Position numbers and translations under genes: made by a program
Part shown: piece after piece, positions 22,269 through 33,400 of the stretch
Position numbering within the stretch: the first letter of the stretch is position 1
How the letters are laid out: the number at the start of each line of letters is the position of its first letter
The notes under the pieces: generated by a model
The model's database searches: none
What the model saw: the letters and a program-made list of their open reading frames with translations, nothing else
Told to the model about the DNA's origin: nothing
Assembly (NCBI GenBank): GCA_029844215.1
Contig: CM056718.1
Location: 82,448,764-82,512,763 of the forward strand
Length of the DNA: 64,000 nucleotides
Direction: 5' to 3'
Source: Przewalskia tangutica
Lineage: Eukaryota; Streptophyta; Magnoliopsida; Solanales; Solanaceae

Positions 22269-24009
22269 CCCCCCTCTTGTGCAAGACTTCTTCATCCACA
22301 AACACAACTTCCAAGTCTCAAAATCCCTCTCCCTCTTTGAGAAGCTCTCGTCCAAACACCCCCCCCCCTTCCTAGAAGCTCTCGCCGAAACCCCCCCCCT
22401 CTTGATAGTTCTCGTCCCACACCCCTCTCCCTTAACCAAACTTTGTCCAAAAATTCCTAAACTCTTAAGTGTTCTTCCTTAGTGTATTAGGAAGATTATT
22501 AACCAAAGGTTAGAAAAGATTTCACACCCTAGCCCCAAAAGCCTCACCTTGGCCGAGAGTTGTGAGGACAAGAACCTTAGTGTTCTTCACTTGTTTAGGT
22601 TGGTCCTTGAGAAGGAGTTGGTTAGGAGCGTATAAGGGTTGCTTGGAGCGGGTTGGAGCGCACGGAGTAGGAGCTAAATGTTGCTCAGGATCGACATTAA
22701 ATCTTGGATAATTTTGGGCTTATCGAGGTAAATATCCTTGTCCTTCTATTGTAATTGGAAATTACATACTGTAGTAGTATAGAAATGAGTATAAGATATA
22801 TAGAAGGATGGTATAATAGAAGAGAATTGAACTGCACTTACATAGGACTGTATTTACAGTAGACTTGTGTAGTTTGTCGGGTAGGGAAATGCTGCCCAAT
22901 TTTCCGTAGAATTAAGGACCTTCTGCTTAGAATATTCTACAGAGTAGTCTAGACGTTAATAGACGTATTTGACTATTATAGGTTGATACTCTGCGCGCGA
23001 CATATTCGACTTGGCAGGTGGATTTCGCCGAGGAGGTATGTGATTCTTCCTATCCTCTTGAGCATGATATTTTAAAAGAATATATATAGTACGGTAGACG
23101 TACGTGTGTTAACTGAACGTGGTTTTACTTCGATGTCTTTTGACTTTAGTTTTAAATAATAAGAAGCTTGAAGTATTTCAAAATAATTAAGAATCGTTTG
23201 TGAAAGAAGAGTAATACTTGGTTTTAAAAGCTTAAGAGATATACTAGCTTTATGGGAAGTTAGGTATAACGACTTAAGAGAAATAAAAGGAACGGTTTAC
23301 TTAATTGTTTATGAAAGCCTTGTATTGATTTCGGAAATGAGAATAAGTATCGAACAAACCCATTGCGCTAATAAAGGAAAATGTATTGACTAATTAAGTA
23401 TTATTAAAACCAGTAGAAACCTCTATCTGCATAGAAGCTAAGATAAGACAAAATTGTATTACATTTCCTAGATCATGGCTGCTTTAATAAGATCATTAAT
23501 AAACAAGTGTTGATTTTCTTAAAAATTTCAAAGTAAGAACTTGATTTATAAAAGACAAAGACTTGAAAAATTGAAGTGTTTTCATTTAAAAAGGAAGGCA
23601 TGCTTTTGTCTTAAGTTGGTTCAAAAAGAAGGTAGGGAAATTGTTTTGGTTTACTTAAAAAGATAGTCACTCTATTTTGATACTACGGGTATCATGTGAC
23701 TTTTTGTGAAAGAAACGGATCTTTTTAAAGAGTTAATGTATGAAGTACTTTGGGGTTAAAAACCCGAACTTGTTGACATAAAATAGAAAGTACCTTGTGT
23801 GAATAACTTGACTATGTTGGTTTGTGATAGCCTTGTAATACTTTCTTGTTGGTATGATAAGTAAACATGTTAGGATGCTACGTGTGTTAGTGTCTTGTGA
23901 TGTTTGTGTAAAGGGGTTTCCTTGATTGTGCTTATGTTGTTTAACGATAAGTCGTTATGTTAGTATTGTACCACTCACCTCTTGACATGATATACAGGGG
24001 TTAAGGCGC

Positions 24010-24220
24010 CTCCGTCACGAGGATGCCTCATGCGGGTCCAGGGGACCTATGCGGAGCTACGAGAGTTCCAGGTTAGTGTGCGGGGAATTACCTCATGCGG
24101 TCTATGTGGCCATGCGGACTACGAGAGTCCAGGAGGATGTCGCGGGTTAGCTGCCCCCGATGCGAGGAATACCTCATGCGGGCCTATGTGTGGCCTATGC
24201 GGAGCTGCGGTAAGTTCCAG
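24010..24220 (+). repeat. Central repeat of D-type LTR
   Basis: About three imperfect units of 65-75 bp based on AATACCTCATGCGG, CCTATGCGGAGCT and GTTCCAGG. Found also in T1's 3' LTR (6950-7150), G (26180-26400 and 32250-32460, complement), D's 3' LTR (38205-38400) and I (63110-63320, complement). This is the D-type counterpart of the minisatellites in A, B, E, F and H. Confidence 0.75.
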
Positions 24221-25041
24221 GATTAGACGCGCATATTGATCACGAGGCGAGTGGCGGCCGATCATGTGGCGGTCTAGAAAGACCTCGTGATACAGTTTGA
24301 TAGCATTGTTGGTACGGTGGGTTCTAGTAGTCGGCTATGCCTTTATACTTACCCCGTACGGTTTTATTAGGACACAGATGGGACCTGGTGTTCATGTGTA
24401 TTCCTTTGTGTTGTTATATCATGGACTGCCGGCAGTGAGGAAGGAAATTCCACGGGCATGACTGATATTGTGGGCATGAGACCCATGGTTACATTTGAGT
24501 GATGACTTTAAGGGCGTGAGTCCCTGACTTGACATGACTGCTTACCTATTGTGTATCGTAAATTGGTTATCATATATGTCTTCTGTTTTATATAGACTAT
24601 TATGATTTCATTTCTGATATTTTCATTTCACATACTTGGTACTGTTATCGACCTCGCCCGGGAGGCTGCGTTCATGCCGCAGTAGGTACACCGATTGTTG
24701 ATCCTCGCTCATAGGGTCACAGTTCAGCGTTTTGGGAAGCTCGTTTCTCCGAGGCTTATCTGTAGTATAGTCCTGTCGTTGTAGGTACTTACATTCGTGG
24801 TATGGCGGGCCACTGTCCGCCATTGTTGTTATAACATTCTTAGAGGTCAGCAATCGTTTTGGGCGGGGCTTGTAAAAGGATGTAACTGCTCAAATTTTTA
24901 TATATATATATATGAAAGGCAACTTTTCTCGAATAAACTGCTTCTCACTTCATGTGTTGTTTTATATTCGGTTACTCGATGTATGTCTACTTGGGTGCCG
25001 GGTAAGGCACTATCCACGCCCCGGTTCGGTCGTGACAAAAG

Positions 25042-25052
25042 TGGTATCGAGC
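25042..25052 (+). other. D primer binding site, one base short
   Basis: TGGTATCGAGC, the initiator tRNA-Met site with CAG reduced to CG. The same loss occurs in B and G. Confidence 0.8.
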
Positions 25053-25239
25053 GATTAATCCTCGGAAAGTGTCTGACCGTATCTAGTAGAGTCTTGATTA
25101 TCGGTGTGTTGTGCACCACACCAATAATCGTGAGGCTATAGGATATTTAGGATTGGTTTCCATTCTTCTCACTCGAGATCGTGCCTTAGAGCCGTGTTAT
25201 AAGTTGGACCCTCTAACGTATTTCTTTCCCTTATCGATT

Positions 25240-25366
25240 ATGTCTCGCAAGGCAACCCGCCCGGCAAGGCAGCGTAGGAGCCGCAAGTAGAGCACGAGAG
25301 GTTACGAGGCACAGCCCAATCATCACCGAGGTGGTGCTTCATTCGGGAGTTCTACGACGTCGCCGG
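25240..25366 (+). pseudogene. gag: D gag, N-terminal part
   Basis: ATG at 25240 begins a basic leader similar to the MPPRKTTRAQKGKAAEG start of G gag, with stops and frameshifts. At 25366 it is interrupted by G and resumes at 33401 (CCAGCCCCAGCAGAG, as in A at 42066). Upstream of it, 25053-25239 is the untranslated leader, conserved among all elements. Confidence 0.75.
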
Positions 25367-28300
25367 TATCGCGACCGAACCGGGCGTGGCGGTGCCTTAC
25401 CCCGGGCACCCAAGTAAACATACATCAGAGTAATCAGCGGAATATAAAACAAGACATGAAATAATATGAAGTGTAAAACAGTTTTTCTGCGAAAAGTTGC
25501 CTTACGGCATATATATATAAAACTTGAATCCGAACAGTTACATCCCTTTTACAAACTCTGCCCACAACAGTACTACAGACCTCTAAGAATGATAACAACA
25601 ATGGCGGGACAGGGCCCCGCCATACCCCTGAATGTAAATACCTACAACGACAGTGGACTATACCACTGATAAGCCTCCGGAGAAACGGAGCTTCCCAGCT
25701 GAATCGTGATCCTAAGAGCGAGGATCGACGGCGTGTACCTCTACTGCGGCATGACGCAGCCCCGAAGAGGTCGATAACAGTACCAAGTATGTGAAACCGA
25801 AAATCGTAAATGAAATCATAGTAGTCTATATAAAGCGAGAGACATGTATGATAACCAAACTACGATTCCTGATAAATAAGCGATCATGTCAAGTCGAGGA
25901 CTCACGCCTCAAAGTCATCACTCAAATATAACTATAGGTCTCACGCCCACAACATCAATCATGCCTGTGGAATACCTTCCTCACCGCCGCGATCTATGAT
26001 ATAAAAGCACCAAGGAATACACATGAACACCGTGTCCCACTGTGTCATAATAAAACCGTCACGGTAAGTACGAAGGCATAGCCGACTACTAAAACCTACG
26101 ACCAACAAAGTCATAAATCGTATCATGAGATCTGTCTGACCGCCACATGATCGGCCGCCACTCGCCCGCAGTATCTAATGTGCGCGTCTAGTCCTGGAAC
26201 TTCATAGGCCACTCACATAGGCCCGCATGAGGTATTCCCCGCATCGAGGGTAGCTACTCCCCGGCAACGTCCTGGACTCGCAGTCCGCATGGCCACATAG
26301 ACCGCATGACCACAAAGGTCGCACACTAACCTGGAACTCTCGTAGCTCCGCATAGGTCCCCTGGACCCGCATGATGTATTCTCGAATCATGGTCCCAGAC
26401 CACCTGAGCTATACCCCGCATCGGAGGGCAGCTTAACCCCCGGGATCAAGTCAAGGTGAGTGATATAATACTAACAAAATGGCTTATCGTTAAACAACAT
26501 AAGCACAATCAAGGGAAACCCCTTTACACAAACATCACAAGATACTAACACACGTAGCATCCTAACATGTTTACTTATCAAATCATCAAAAAAGTATTAC
26601 AAGGCTATCACAAACCAACACAATCAAGTTATTCACACAAGGTACCTTCTACTTTATGTTAACAAGTTTGGGTTTTTATCTCCAAAGTACTTCATACATT
26701 AACTCTTTAAAAGATCCGTTTCTTTCACAAAAGTCACACAATACCCGTAGTATAAAAATAGAGCGACTATCTTTTTAAGTAAACCAAAACACTTCTCTTT
26801 GTAAAATCAAGTAACAACATTACTTTCCAAACGTTCAAGTTTGCCTAATTTCAAATGCTCAAGTTTCTCATTTTCGAAAGGTTTCGTAGTTCATAGTCTT
26901 AATCATTTAATAATATAATTCTCTTTTAAAACGATATGAGAAACTTATACCTTATGTGTGAGTAGGTTATTCTTGTTCATAACAATCTTATTAAAGCAAC
27001 CATGATCTAGGAAATGTAATATCATTTTGTCTCATCTTAGCTTCTATGCAGATGGAGGTTTCTACCGGTTGTAATAATATTTTATTCGTCAAAACATTTC
27101 CCTTTATTAACGCTGCAGTGGTTCGTTCGATACTCATTCTGATTTCCGAAATCAGTAAAACATTATTCCTTTTAAAAACCAAGTACTCATTACTCACGAA
27201 TGAGGTTTCACACTTTTTAACAAAATTCACATTAATTCAAATTAAGTCAAGTCTCTTATCTTTTAAGATCAAGTCTCTTAACTTCTAAAATCAATAAACC
27301 ATTCTTTTTATCTCTCTTAAGTCGTTATACCTAACTTTCCATAAAGCTAGTATAACTCTTAAGCTTTTAAAACCAAGTATTACTCTTCTTTCTAAAAGGT
27401 TTCTTAATTCTTTTGAAATACTTCAAGATTCTTATATTTAAACTCAAGTCAGAAGACATCGGAGTAAAACCCCGTTCAGTTAACACACGTACGTCTACCG
27501 TACTATATATATATATTCTTTTAAAATATCATGCTCAAGAGGATAGGAAGATTCACATACCTCGCGACGATTATCGACTATTAGCAAATAGCTCCAAAGT
27601 ACTGTAATCCGGCTAGCCTTTTCCTCCCTTCGAGTAGAATACGCTACTCGCAGTACTTCAACCTATAACGGTTGTACAAGTCTATCAATGTCTAGACTAC
27701 TCGGTAGAATAAATCTAGATACAAGATTCTACGGAAAATTGGGCGACTTCCTACCCACAAACTTCACAAGTCTAATGTAAATACAGTCCTATGTAAGTAC
27801 AGTTCAATTCTCTTCTTATATACCTTCCTTGTATATAACTTATACTTAATTCTTATACTACAACAGTATGTAAACTCTAATTACAATAGGGGGACAAGAT
27901 ATTTACCACGATAAGCCCAAAATTATCCAAGTTTAAATGTTGATCCTGAGCAACGTTTAGCTCCTACTCTGGGCACTCCAACCCGCTCCAAACAACCCTT
28001 AGAAGTTCTACGCAACTTCTACTTAACACTTCAACCGACTATGAAGATTTTCCTTAGGGTTTCGTTTTGAGACAAAAAGGACATAAGGTAGTATTTCTGG
28101 GCTCTACGTATAGAGGTAACTTTGGAATACTACAAGGTATAAGGCTAAGGTATTTTGGAATAGTAACAATACTTGGAGAGTATTTTCTACCAAGGGGGGG
28201 TATTTTACGAGCACAACTCGCCAAGGGGGGGTGTGTGTCTCGGCCAACACCACTAGGAGGGGGGGGATATCTCTCGGCCAAGGGGCCTCTCAAAGGGGGA

Positions 28301-28812
28301 GGAGTTCTCTTTGGACGAGAATACTACACTAAGGGGGAGAGGGCTTCAAGACTTGGAAAGTGTTTTTGGGATGAAGAAGTCTTCAACAAAAGGGGGGTAT
28401 TTATAGGGAAACCAATGGACAAGATCAAGCCAAGTGGGGGGGGCAAGTGGAGGGTCAAGATTTGCCCAAGTGCACCCTAACCCTACTTCACAAATCCCTC
28501 ACAAACATTGACCCAAGGATTAGGCCACAAAACGTGCCAAGAAACATGCCAAGAATCGGCCACCAATCCGCCAACTTGAGGGTGACAAGTGTCGCCCTCT
28601 CGTTGGTCCAAAATATTTCATCTCTCGGAAAAATCCGCAAAAATTATAAATGACATAGCCGTAATTTTCCCCTCGCAAAGTTTGGAAAACGTTTCGTCGG
28701 AAAACAATTCTCTTGATTGTGAACAAATATTTTCGATCCTTGCCTATCTTAAGGCTAAAACTTTTCGTGACGCACGCCCCACGTACATACTCTGGAAATA
28801 CGGGGTATAACA
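25367..28812 (-). mobile_element. G 3' LTR, 3,446 bp
   Basis: Complete LTR of the D type, with its central repeats at 26180-26400. TATA box (complement) at 28399-28406. Ends GGGGTATAACA beside the PPT. Confidence 0.88.
28399..28406 (-). promoter_or_regulatory. TATA box of G 3' LTR
   Basis: TATTTATA on the plus strand. Its counterpart is missing from G's 5' LTR. Confidence 0.55.
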
Positions 28813-28847
28813 TTCTCCCCTCCTTAGAAACATTCGTCCCGAATGTT
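28813..28847 (-). other. G polypurine tract and stem-loop
   Basis: TTCTCCCCTCCTT (28813-28825) and the palindrome AACATTCGTCCCGAATGTT (28829-28847), identical to E. Confidence 0.85.
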
Positions 28848-29169
28848 CCTTCTAAGAATCAAAACATACATGCGCCAGTATAGTCTTCACTACTATACTT
28901 ACGAAAACAATCATGCGCGACCGCCACGTATAACACGCGTAAATACTTAATCCAAGTCCACGAGGAATCACCTCCATTATTACACAAGCTCCCACCCGAG
29001 GTCTAAAATATACTCGCCCGACCTTCACTTTACAAACGAAATGATCGCTCCTATGTTCTTAACACATGCTCGCTTCTTCCCGTGCATGCGTACCGCTTCT
29101 CGTACACTCGAACTCTTTCTCATAACTTACCACATTTACATTCGCTTGGTTCCAAATCTCTGGGTTACT

Positions 29170-29770
29170 ACCTCCAACTTGGTCATTATTATGGGGAACA
29201 CTCTGGATGGATCTCCGATACTTTTCCGAACCTAGCAACACGAAAGACCGGACGTACTGCCTCCTATGTCGGACGGCAATGCTAACGTATAGGCAACCTG
29301 GCCTATTCTTCACATGATCTGAAAAGGCCCAAAGTAACTCGGGCTAAGTTTCCTCTGTTTTCCAAAACTCGTCACACCCTAACCACATTCTCAAAACGGT
29401 ATGAACTAACAATCAACCGCCAACATCGAACGGTCGGCCGTGACTTACACTTCCGCCCCTGAAAGGCGTCATAAGGCACATCCGAATACTGAAATGGTAT
29501 CTATGAAACACTCCCTCAACAGGAGGCAACCATCCTCACAGCTACCCCTGAAATCCAAACACTGGCTCGAGGGCGAATGCGAGCATCGAGACTCGCGAGT
29601 TCCTAACCCGCTGGTAAAACTTCCAGAAAAAGAAATAGCCATAACCTGGGCTTCACTGTCTGTCATAAGGTGAAAGTAGGCACCCCGTGCAGCCTTACAA
29701 CCTTCCTGAAATATATCATCTCGCATAACCCACTGCCGAGTACACGGTCCTGACTGAAAGATCAGATGGG
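29170..29770 (-). pseudogene. G integrase C-terminal and chromodomain-linker remnant
   Basis: On the minus strand, fragments match the end of Tekay integrase. The order is: a piece like RLHGVPTF near 29690-29720; a stretch equivalent to SYHSSIRMSPYEALYGRK (about 29455-29520, with indels); and a piece near 29180-29310 equivalent to QVAYELALPS, VHPVFHVSMLRKC and IGDPS. Stops and frameshifts occur throughout and no catalytic Asp-Asp-Glu set remains. The same remnant is present in D (34905-35600) and T1, so it was inherited by a sub-family rather than acquired here. Confidence 0.72.
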
Positions 29771-30393
29771 CTGACCTCATCGGCCCGACTACTGGTCGAA
29801 CACATCCACGAACTCGTACGATGGTTAACTAAACTTGGGCCTAACACCCTCGTGACCCTACCACCTGGCGGGACCACCCCGAACTGACCCCACCACAAAA
29901 TAGGCCGCGGGTTGACCCGCGATCGGTCCTCAACCCGAACCGCTATCACGCAAAAACTCTTGTTCCCCGATCCAAAACAATATCACTAATCAAGTTACGA
30001 AAACCTAGTGGTCTTCTTATCTCAACTACCCTCTTTCATACCACACTACTCAGGGACTTATCACACAAACATATCTCACGTGTACTATGCACTCCGATAA
30101 AGGTCAATATAAAAAAAAATACATCTTTCTCAAGATGGCCTCGCCTCTAAGGTCTCCACGTATAAAACTCTAGGGCTCACACTTTCCCTAACCCCAATAT
30201 TACCATTTTAACTAACCATGATCTCTAATCATAATTAACACCATGTTGTCTGAACACAACACTTATGATATACTCATCTTATCACACATACTAATCTCTA
30301 GAGGGTTAAAGATATACATGTATCTACTACTTCACTTCCCCTTTGTCGTTCTAATCAATCCTCCCCCGTATGGCGCATAGCTAGGGAATGTGA
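29771..30393 (-). other. G spacer between gag and integrase remnant, non-coding
   Basis: No coding evidence. It holds the conserved tract GGCGGGACCACC (about 29866-29877) and the inverted repeat GGGTTGACCCG / CTCAACCCG (29909-29940), as in A, B, D and E. Confidence 0.65.
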
Positions 30394-31206
30394 TTAACTA
30401 GCCACTGATCCCGAAGGCTGAGTCTCTACATCCGCGCCACCTCTGGTCGGACAATCTCTCGCAAAATGGCCCTGCTGGCCGCAAGCATAACAAGCTGTTG
30501 AAGAAGCACGACACTCCCCACAATGACATCTACCACAATGGCCACACCGAGTTGGGGGTGGCCTCCTCTGGCTAGCTGAATCCGGCTGGCTGGAACCGAC
30601 GTGTATCTGTGAACCAGAAGCCCTGGAGCTCTGACCAACTCCTGCATACCCCGAACGTCCTGAACCCTGTGGAGGACCACTCTGCACTGGCGGAGGTGCA
30701 TATCCAGTCTGTTGCTGAGGCGATTCGCCTCGAAAGTCACCAAAGGACCCTGCCGATTGGGCCCTCTTCTGCTGCTCTTGGTTAACCCGTCGATCCCTAC
30801 GTTTCTCAGCCTGCTGCGCATAAGCCCGTACGCAGGCCATGCTCAAGCCTGACTGAAGAGCTACTCTTGCACAACCCTTTCTTAGATACTCATCAAGACC
30901 CGTGATAAATCGATACATAATATACTCTCTGGTTGCTAAATCTATAGTTATTAATAGGGTCATCTCTTTGCAATCCATACTTTCTGTTACTGGTCGTGGA
31001 ACGGAAGGTTCAAATATCATGGCCGCAGTAGGAACTGCTGCCGCTGTGCTAGACTCTGCTGGGACTGGCGTCGTCGCAGAACTCCCCGAATGAAGCACCA
31101 CCCCATGTGATGATTGGGCCTGTGCCCTAGTAACCCTCTGTGCTCTACTCGCATCTCCCTCTGCTGCCTTGCCCTTCTGGGCTCTGGTTGTCTTGCGTGG
31201 AGGCAT
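30394..31206 (-). CDS. gag: G gag, capsid-deleted, intact frame of 270 residues
   Basis: The only complete gag frame in the window. ATG at 31204-31206 gives MPPRKTTRAQKGKAAEG, a basic, low-complexity N-terminus, then a P/A/T-rich stretch. After MDCKEMTLL the sequence jumps to the segment equivalent to EDRVHRYVTGLDDYL in E (here REYIMYRFITGLDEYL), so about 150 residues of capsid core are missing. Then come a Q/R-rich linker (RRVNQEQQKRAQSAG), a G/S/P-rich region and one CCHC zinc knuckle, CYACGQQGHFARDC (30451-30492), which binds RNA. Without the capsid fold it probably cannot assemble particles alone. D gag shares the same deletion, so this form was able to spread or be copied. Confidence 0.85.
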   Translation of the reverse strand: MPPRKTTRAQKGKAAEGDASRAQRVTRAQAQSSHGVVLHSGSSATTPVPAESSTAAAVPTAAMIFEPSVPRPVTESMDCKEMTLLITIDLATREYIMYRFITGLDEYLRKGCARVALQSGLSMACVRAYAQQAEKRRDRRVNQEQQKRAQSAGSFGDFRGESPQQQTGYAPPPVQSGPPQGSGRSGYAGVGQSSRASGSQIHVGSSQPDSASQRRPPPTRCGHCGRCHCGECRASSTACYACGQQGHFARDCPTRGGADVETQPSGSVAS

Positions 31207-31397
31207 CACTGGTATACAAAGAATACGTCAGAGGGGGTCTCACTTATAAAACAACTCTAAGGCACGATCTCAGAGTGAGAAGAATGGAAACCAATCCTAA
31301 ATATCCTATAGCCTCCTGATTATTGGTGTGGTGCACAACACACCGATAATCAAGACTCTACTAGATACGGTCTGTAGACACTTTCCGAGGATTAAGC

Positions 31398-31408
31398 GCT
31401 CGATACCA
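31398..31408 (-). other. G primer binding site, one base short
   Basis: GCTCGATACCA on the plus strand: the initiator tRNA-Met site with the CTG of GCTCTGATACCA reduced. Confidence 0.8.
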
Positions 31409-31412
31409 CTTT

Positions 31413-33400
31413 TGTCACGACCGAACCGGGCGTGATCGTGCCTTACCCGCACCCAGTAGACATCGTGAGTAATCAGCGGAATATAAAACAAGACATGAAA
31501 TAATATGAAGTGTAAAACAGTTTTTCCTGCGAAAAGTTGCCTTACGGCATATATATATATAAAACTTGAATCCGAACAGTTAAATCCCTTTTACAAACTC
31601 TGCCCACAATAGTACTACAGACCTCTAAGAATGATAACAACAATGGCGGGACAGGGCCCCGCCATACCCCTGAATGTAAATACCTACAACGACAGGGGAC
31701 TATACCACTGATAAGCCTCCGGAGAAACGGAGCTTCCCAAAACGCTGAAATGTGATCCTAAGAGCGAGGATCGACGACTGGTGTACCTCTACCTGCGGCA
31801 TGAACACAACCCCCCGAAGGAGGTCAGTACAACAGGTACCAAGTATGTGAAACCGAAAATACTGTAAATGAAATCATAGTAGTCTATATAAAGTAGTAGA
31901 CATGTATGATAACCAAACTACAGTTCACAATAAATAAGCAGTCATGTCAAGTCAGGGACTCACGCCCTCAAAGTCATCACTCAAATATAACTATGGGTCT
32001 CAAGCCCACAACATCAATCATGCCCGTGGAATACCTTCCTCACTGCCGGCAGTCTATGATATAAAAGCACCAAGGAATACACATGAACACCAGGTCCCAC
32101 CTGTGTCATAATAAAACCGTACGGGGGTAACTACGAAAGCATAGCCGACTACTAAAACCCACAGTACCAATAAGGTCATAAACTGTATCATGAGATCTGT
32201 CTAGACCGCCACATGATCGGCCGCCACTCGCGCAGATATCTAATGTCTTGCGTCTAGTCCCGAACTTCCGCACTCGCGCATAGGCCACTCACTTAGGCCC
32301 GCATGAGGTATTCCCGCATCGAGGGTAGCTACTCCCGGCAACGTCCCGACTCGCGATCGCGTAGCACATAGACCGCATGACCACAAAGGCCGCACACTAA
32401 CCTGGAACTCTCGTAGCTCCGCATAGGTCCCCTGGACCCGCATCAGGTATTCTCGAATGGTCCCAGACCGCCTGAGCTATACCCCGCATCGGAGGGCAGC
32501 TTAACCCCCGGGATCAGGTCAACGTGAGTGATATAATACTAACATAACGACTTATCGTTAAACAACATAAGCACAATCAAGGGAAACCCCTTTACACAAA
32601 CATCACAAGATACTAACACACGTAACATCCTAACATGTTTACTTATCAAATCATCAAGAAAGTATTACAAGGCTATCACAAACCAACACAATCAAGTTAT
32701 TCACACAAGGTACCTTCTACTTTATGTTAACAAGTTCGGGTTTTTATCCCCAAAGTACTTCATACATTAACTCTTTAAAAGATCCGTTTCTTTCACAAAA
32801 GTCACACAATACCCGTAGTATAAAAATAGAGAGACTATCTTTTTTAGTAAACCAAAACACTTCTCTTTGTAAAATCAAGTAACAACATTACTTTCCAAAC
32901 GTTCAAGTTTGCCTAATTTCAAATGCTCAAGTTTCTCATTTTCGAAAGGTTTCGTAGTTCATAGTCTTAATCATTTAATAATATAATTCTCCGAACCACT
33001 GAATCCGGCTGGCTGGAACCGACGTGTATCTGTGAACCAGAAGCCCTGGAGCTCTGACCAACTCCTGCATACCCCGAACGTCCTGAACCCTGTGGAGGAC
33101 CACTCTGCACTGGCGGAGGTGCCAAGAAACATGCCAAGAATCGGCCACCAATCCGCCAACTTGAGGGTGACAAGTGTCGCCCTCTCGTTGGTCCAAAATA
33201 TTTCATCTCTCGGAAAAATCCGCAAAAATTATAAATGACATAGCCGTAATTTTCCCCTCGCAAAGTTTGGAAAACGTTTCATCGGAAAACAATTCTTTTC
33301 GGTAGTTGTGAACAAATATTTTCGATCCTTGCCTATCTTAAGGCTAAAACTTTCGTACGTACGTCCTTACGTACATACTCTGGAAATACGGGGTATAACA
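31413..33400 (-). mobile_element. G 5' LTR, rearranged, 1,988 bp
   Basis: Matches the G 3' LTR from its TGTCACGACC end (31413) to about 32990 and again from about 33120 to 33400. The LTR segment equivalent to about 26940-28535 is missing and replaced by about 130 bp of gag sequence. The lost part contains the TATA box, so this 5' LTR has no recognisable core promoter. Confidence 0.88.
32990..33120 (-). other. gag-derived patch inside the G 5' LTR
   Basis: About 130 bp nearly identical to the linker part of gag (compare 30580-30697 in G): the stretch encoding YAPPPVQSGPPQGSG and SQPDS. The left end (CTCCGAACCACTGAATCC) fits D gag at about 34035-34056 better than G gag. The joints show short shared bases: CTC on the left, GTGC on the right. 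Confidence 0.9.

Larger units (their letters stand above)
22135..25037 (+). mobile_element. D 5' LTR, right part
   Basis: Begins with the duplicated ATATG and continues D's LTR to GGTCGTGACA at 25037. It aligns with 36340-38436 and 56655-57449. TATA box at 22261-22268. Two to three direct repeats of about 24 bp (ACATATGTCCCAA, GTTGTGGTGG) surround E's insertion point. The centre at about 24010-24220 contains imperfect repeats with CCTCATGCGGG, GGACCTATGCGGAGCTACG and AGAGTTCCAGG. Confidence 0.9.
25367..33400 (-). mobile_element. Element G: gag plus integrase-remnant element with a rearranged 5' LTR
   Basis: Minus-strand insertion in D gag. The left end is TATCGCGACC, a changed TGTCACGACC; the right end is GGGGTATAACA. 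The flanks GCCGG and CCAGC are not an exact duplication, though joining them restores D gag. The 3' LTR is 3,446 bp. The 5' LTR on the right is only 1,988 bp because about 1.6 kb, including the TATA box, has been replaced by a gag-derived patch. The internal region is 2,600 bp: gag, spacer, integrase remnant and PPT. Confidence 0.88.

Noticed and set aside
22045..22482. A 145-residue frame rich in Ser/Pro/Leu, repeated at 36232-36675
   Set aside because: Both lie over the promoter and leader of D's two LTRs, so the similarity is LTR identity. No known domain, and the TATA box falls inside the frame.
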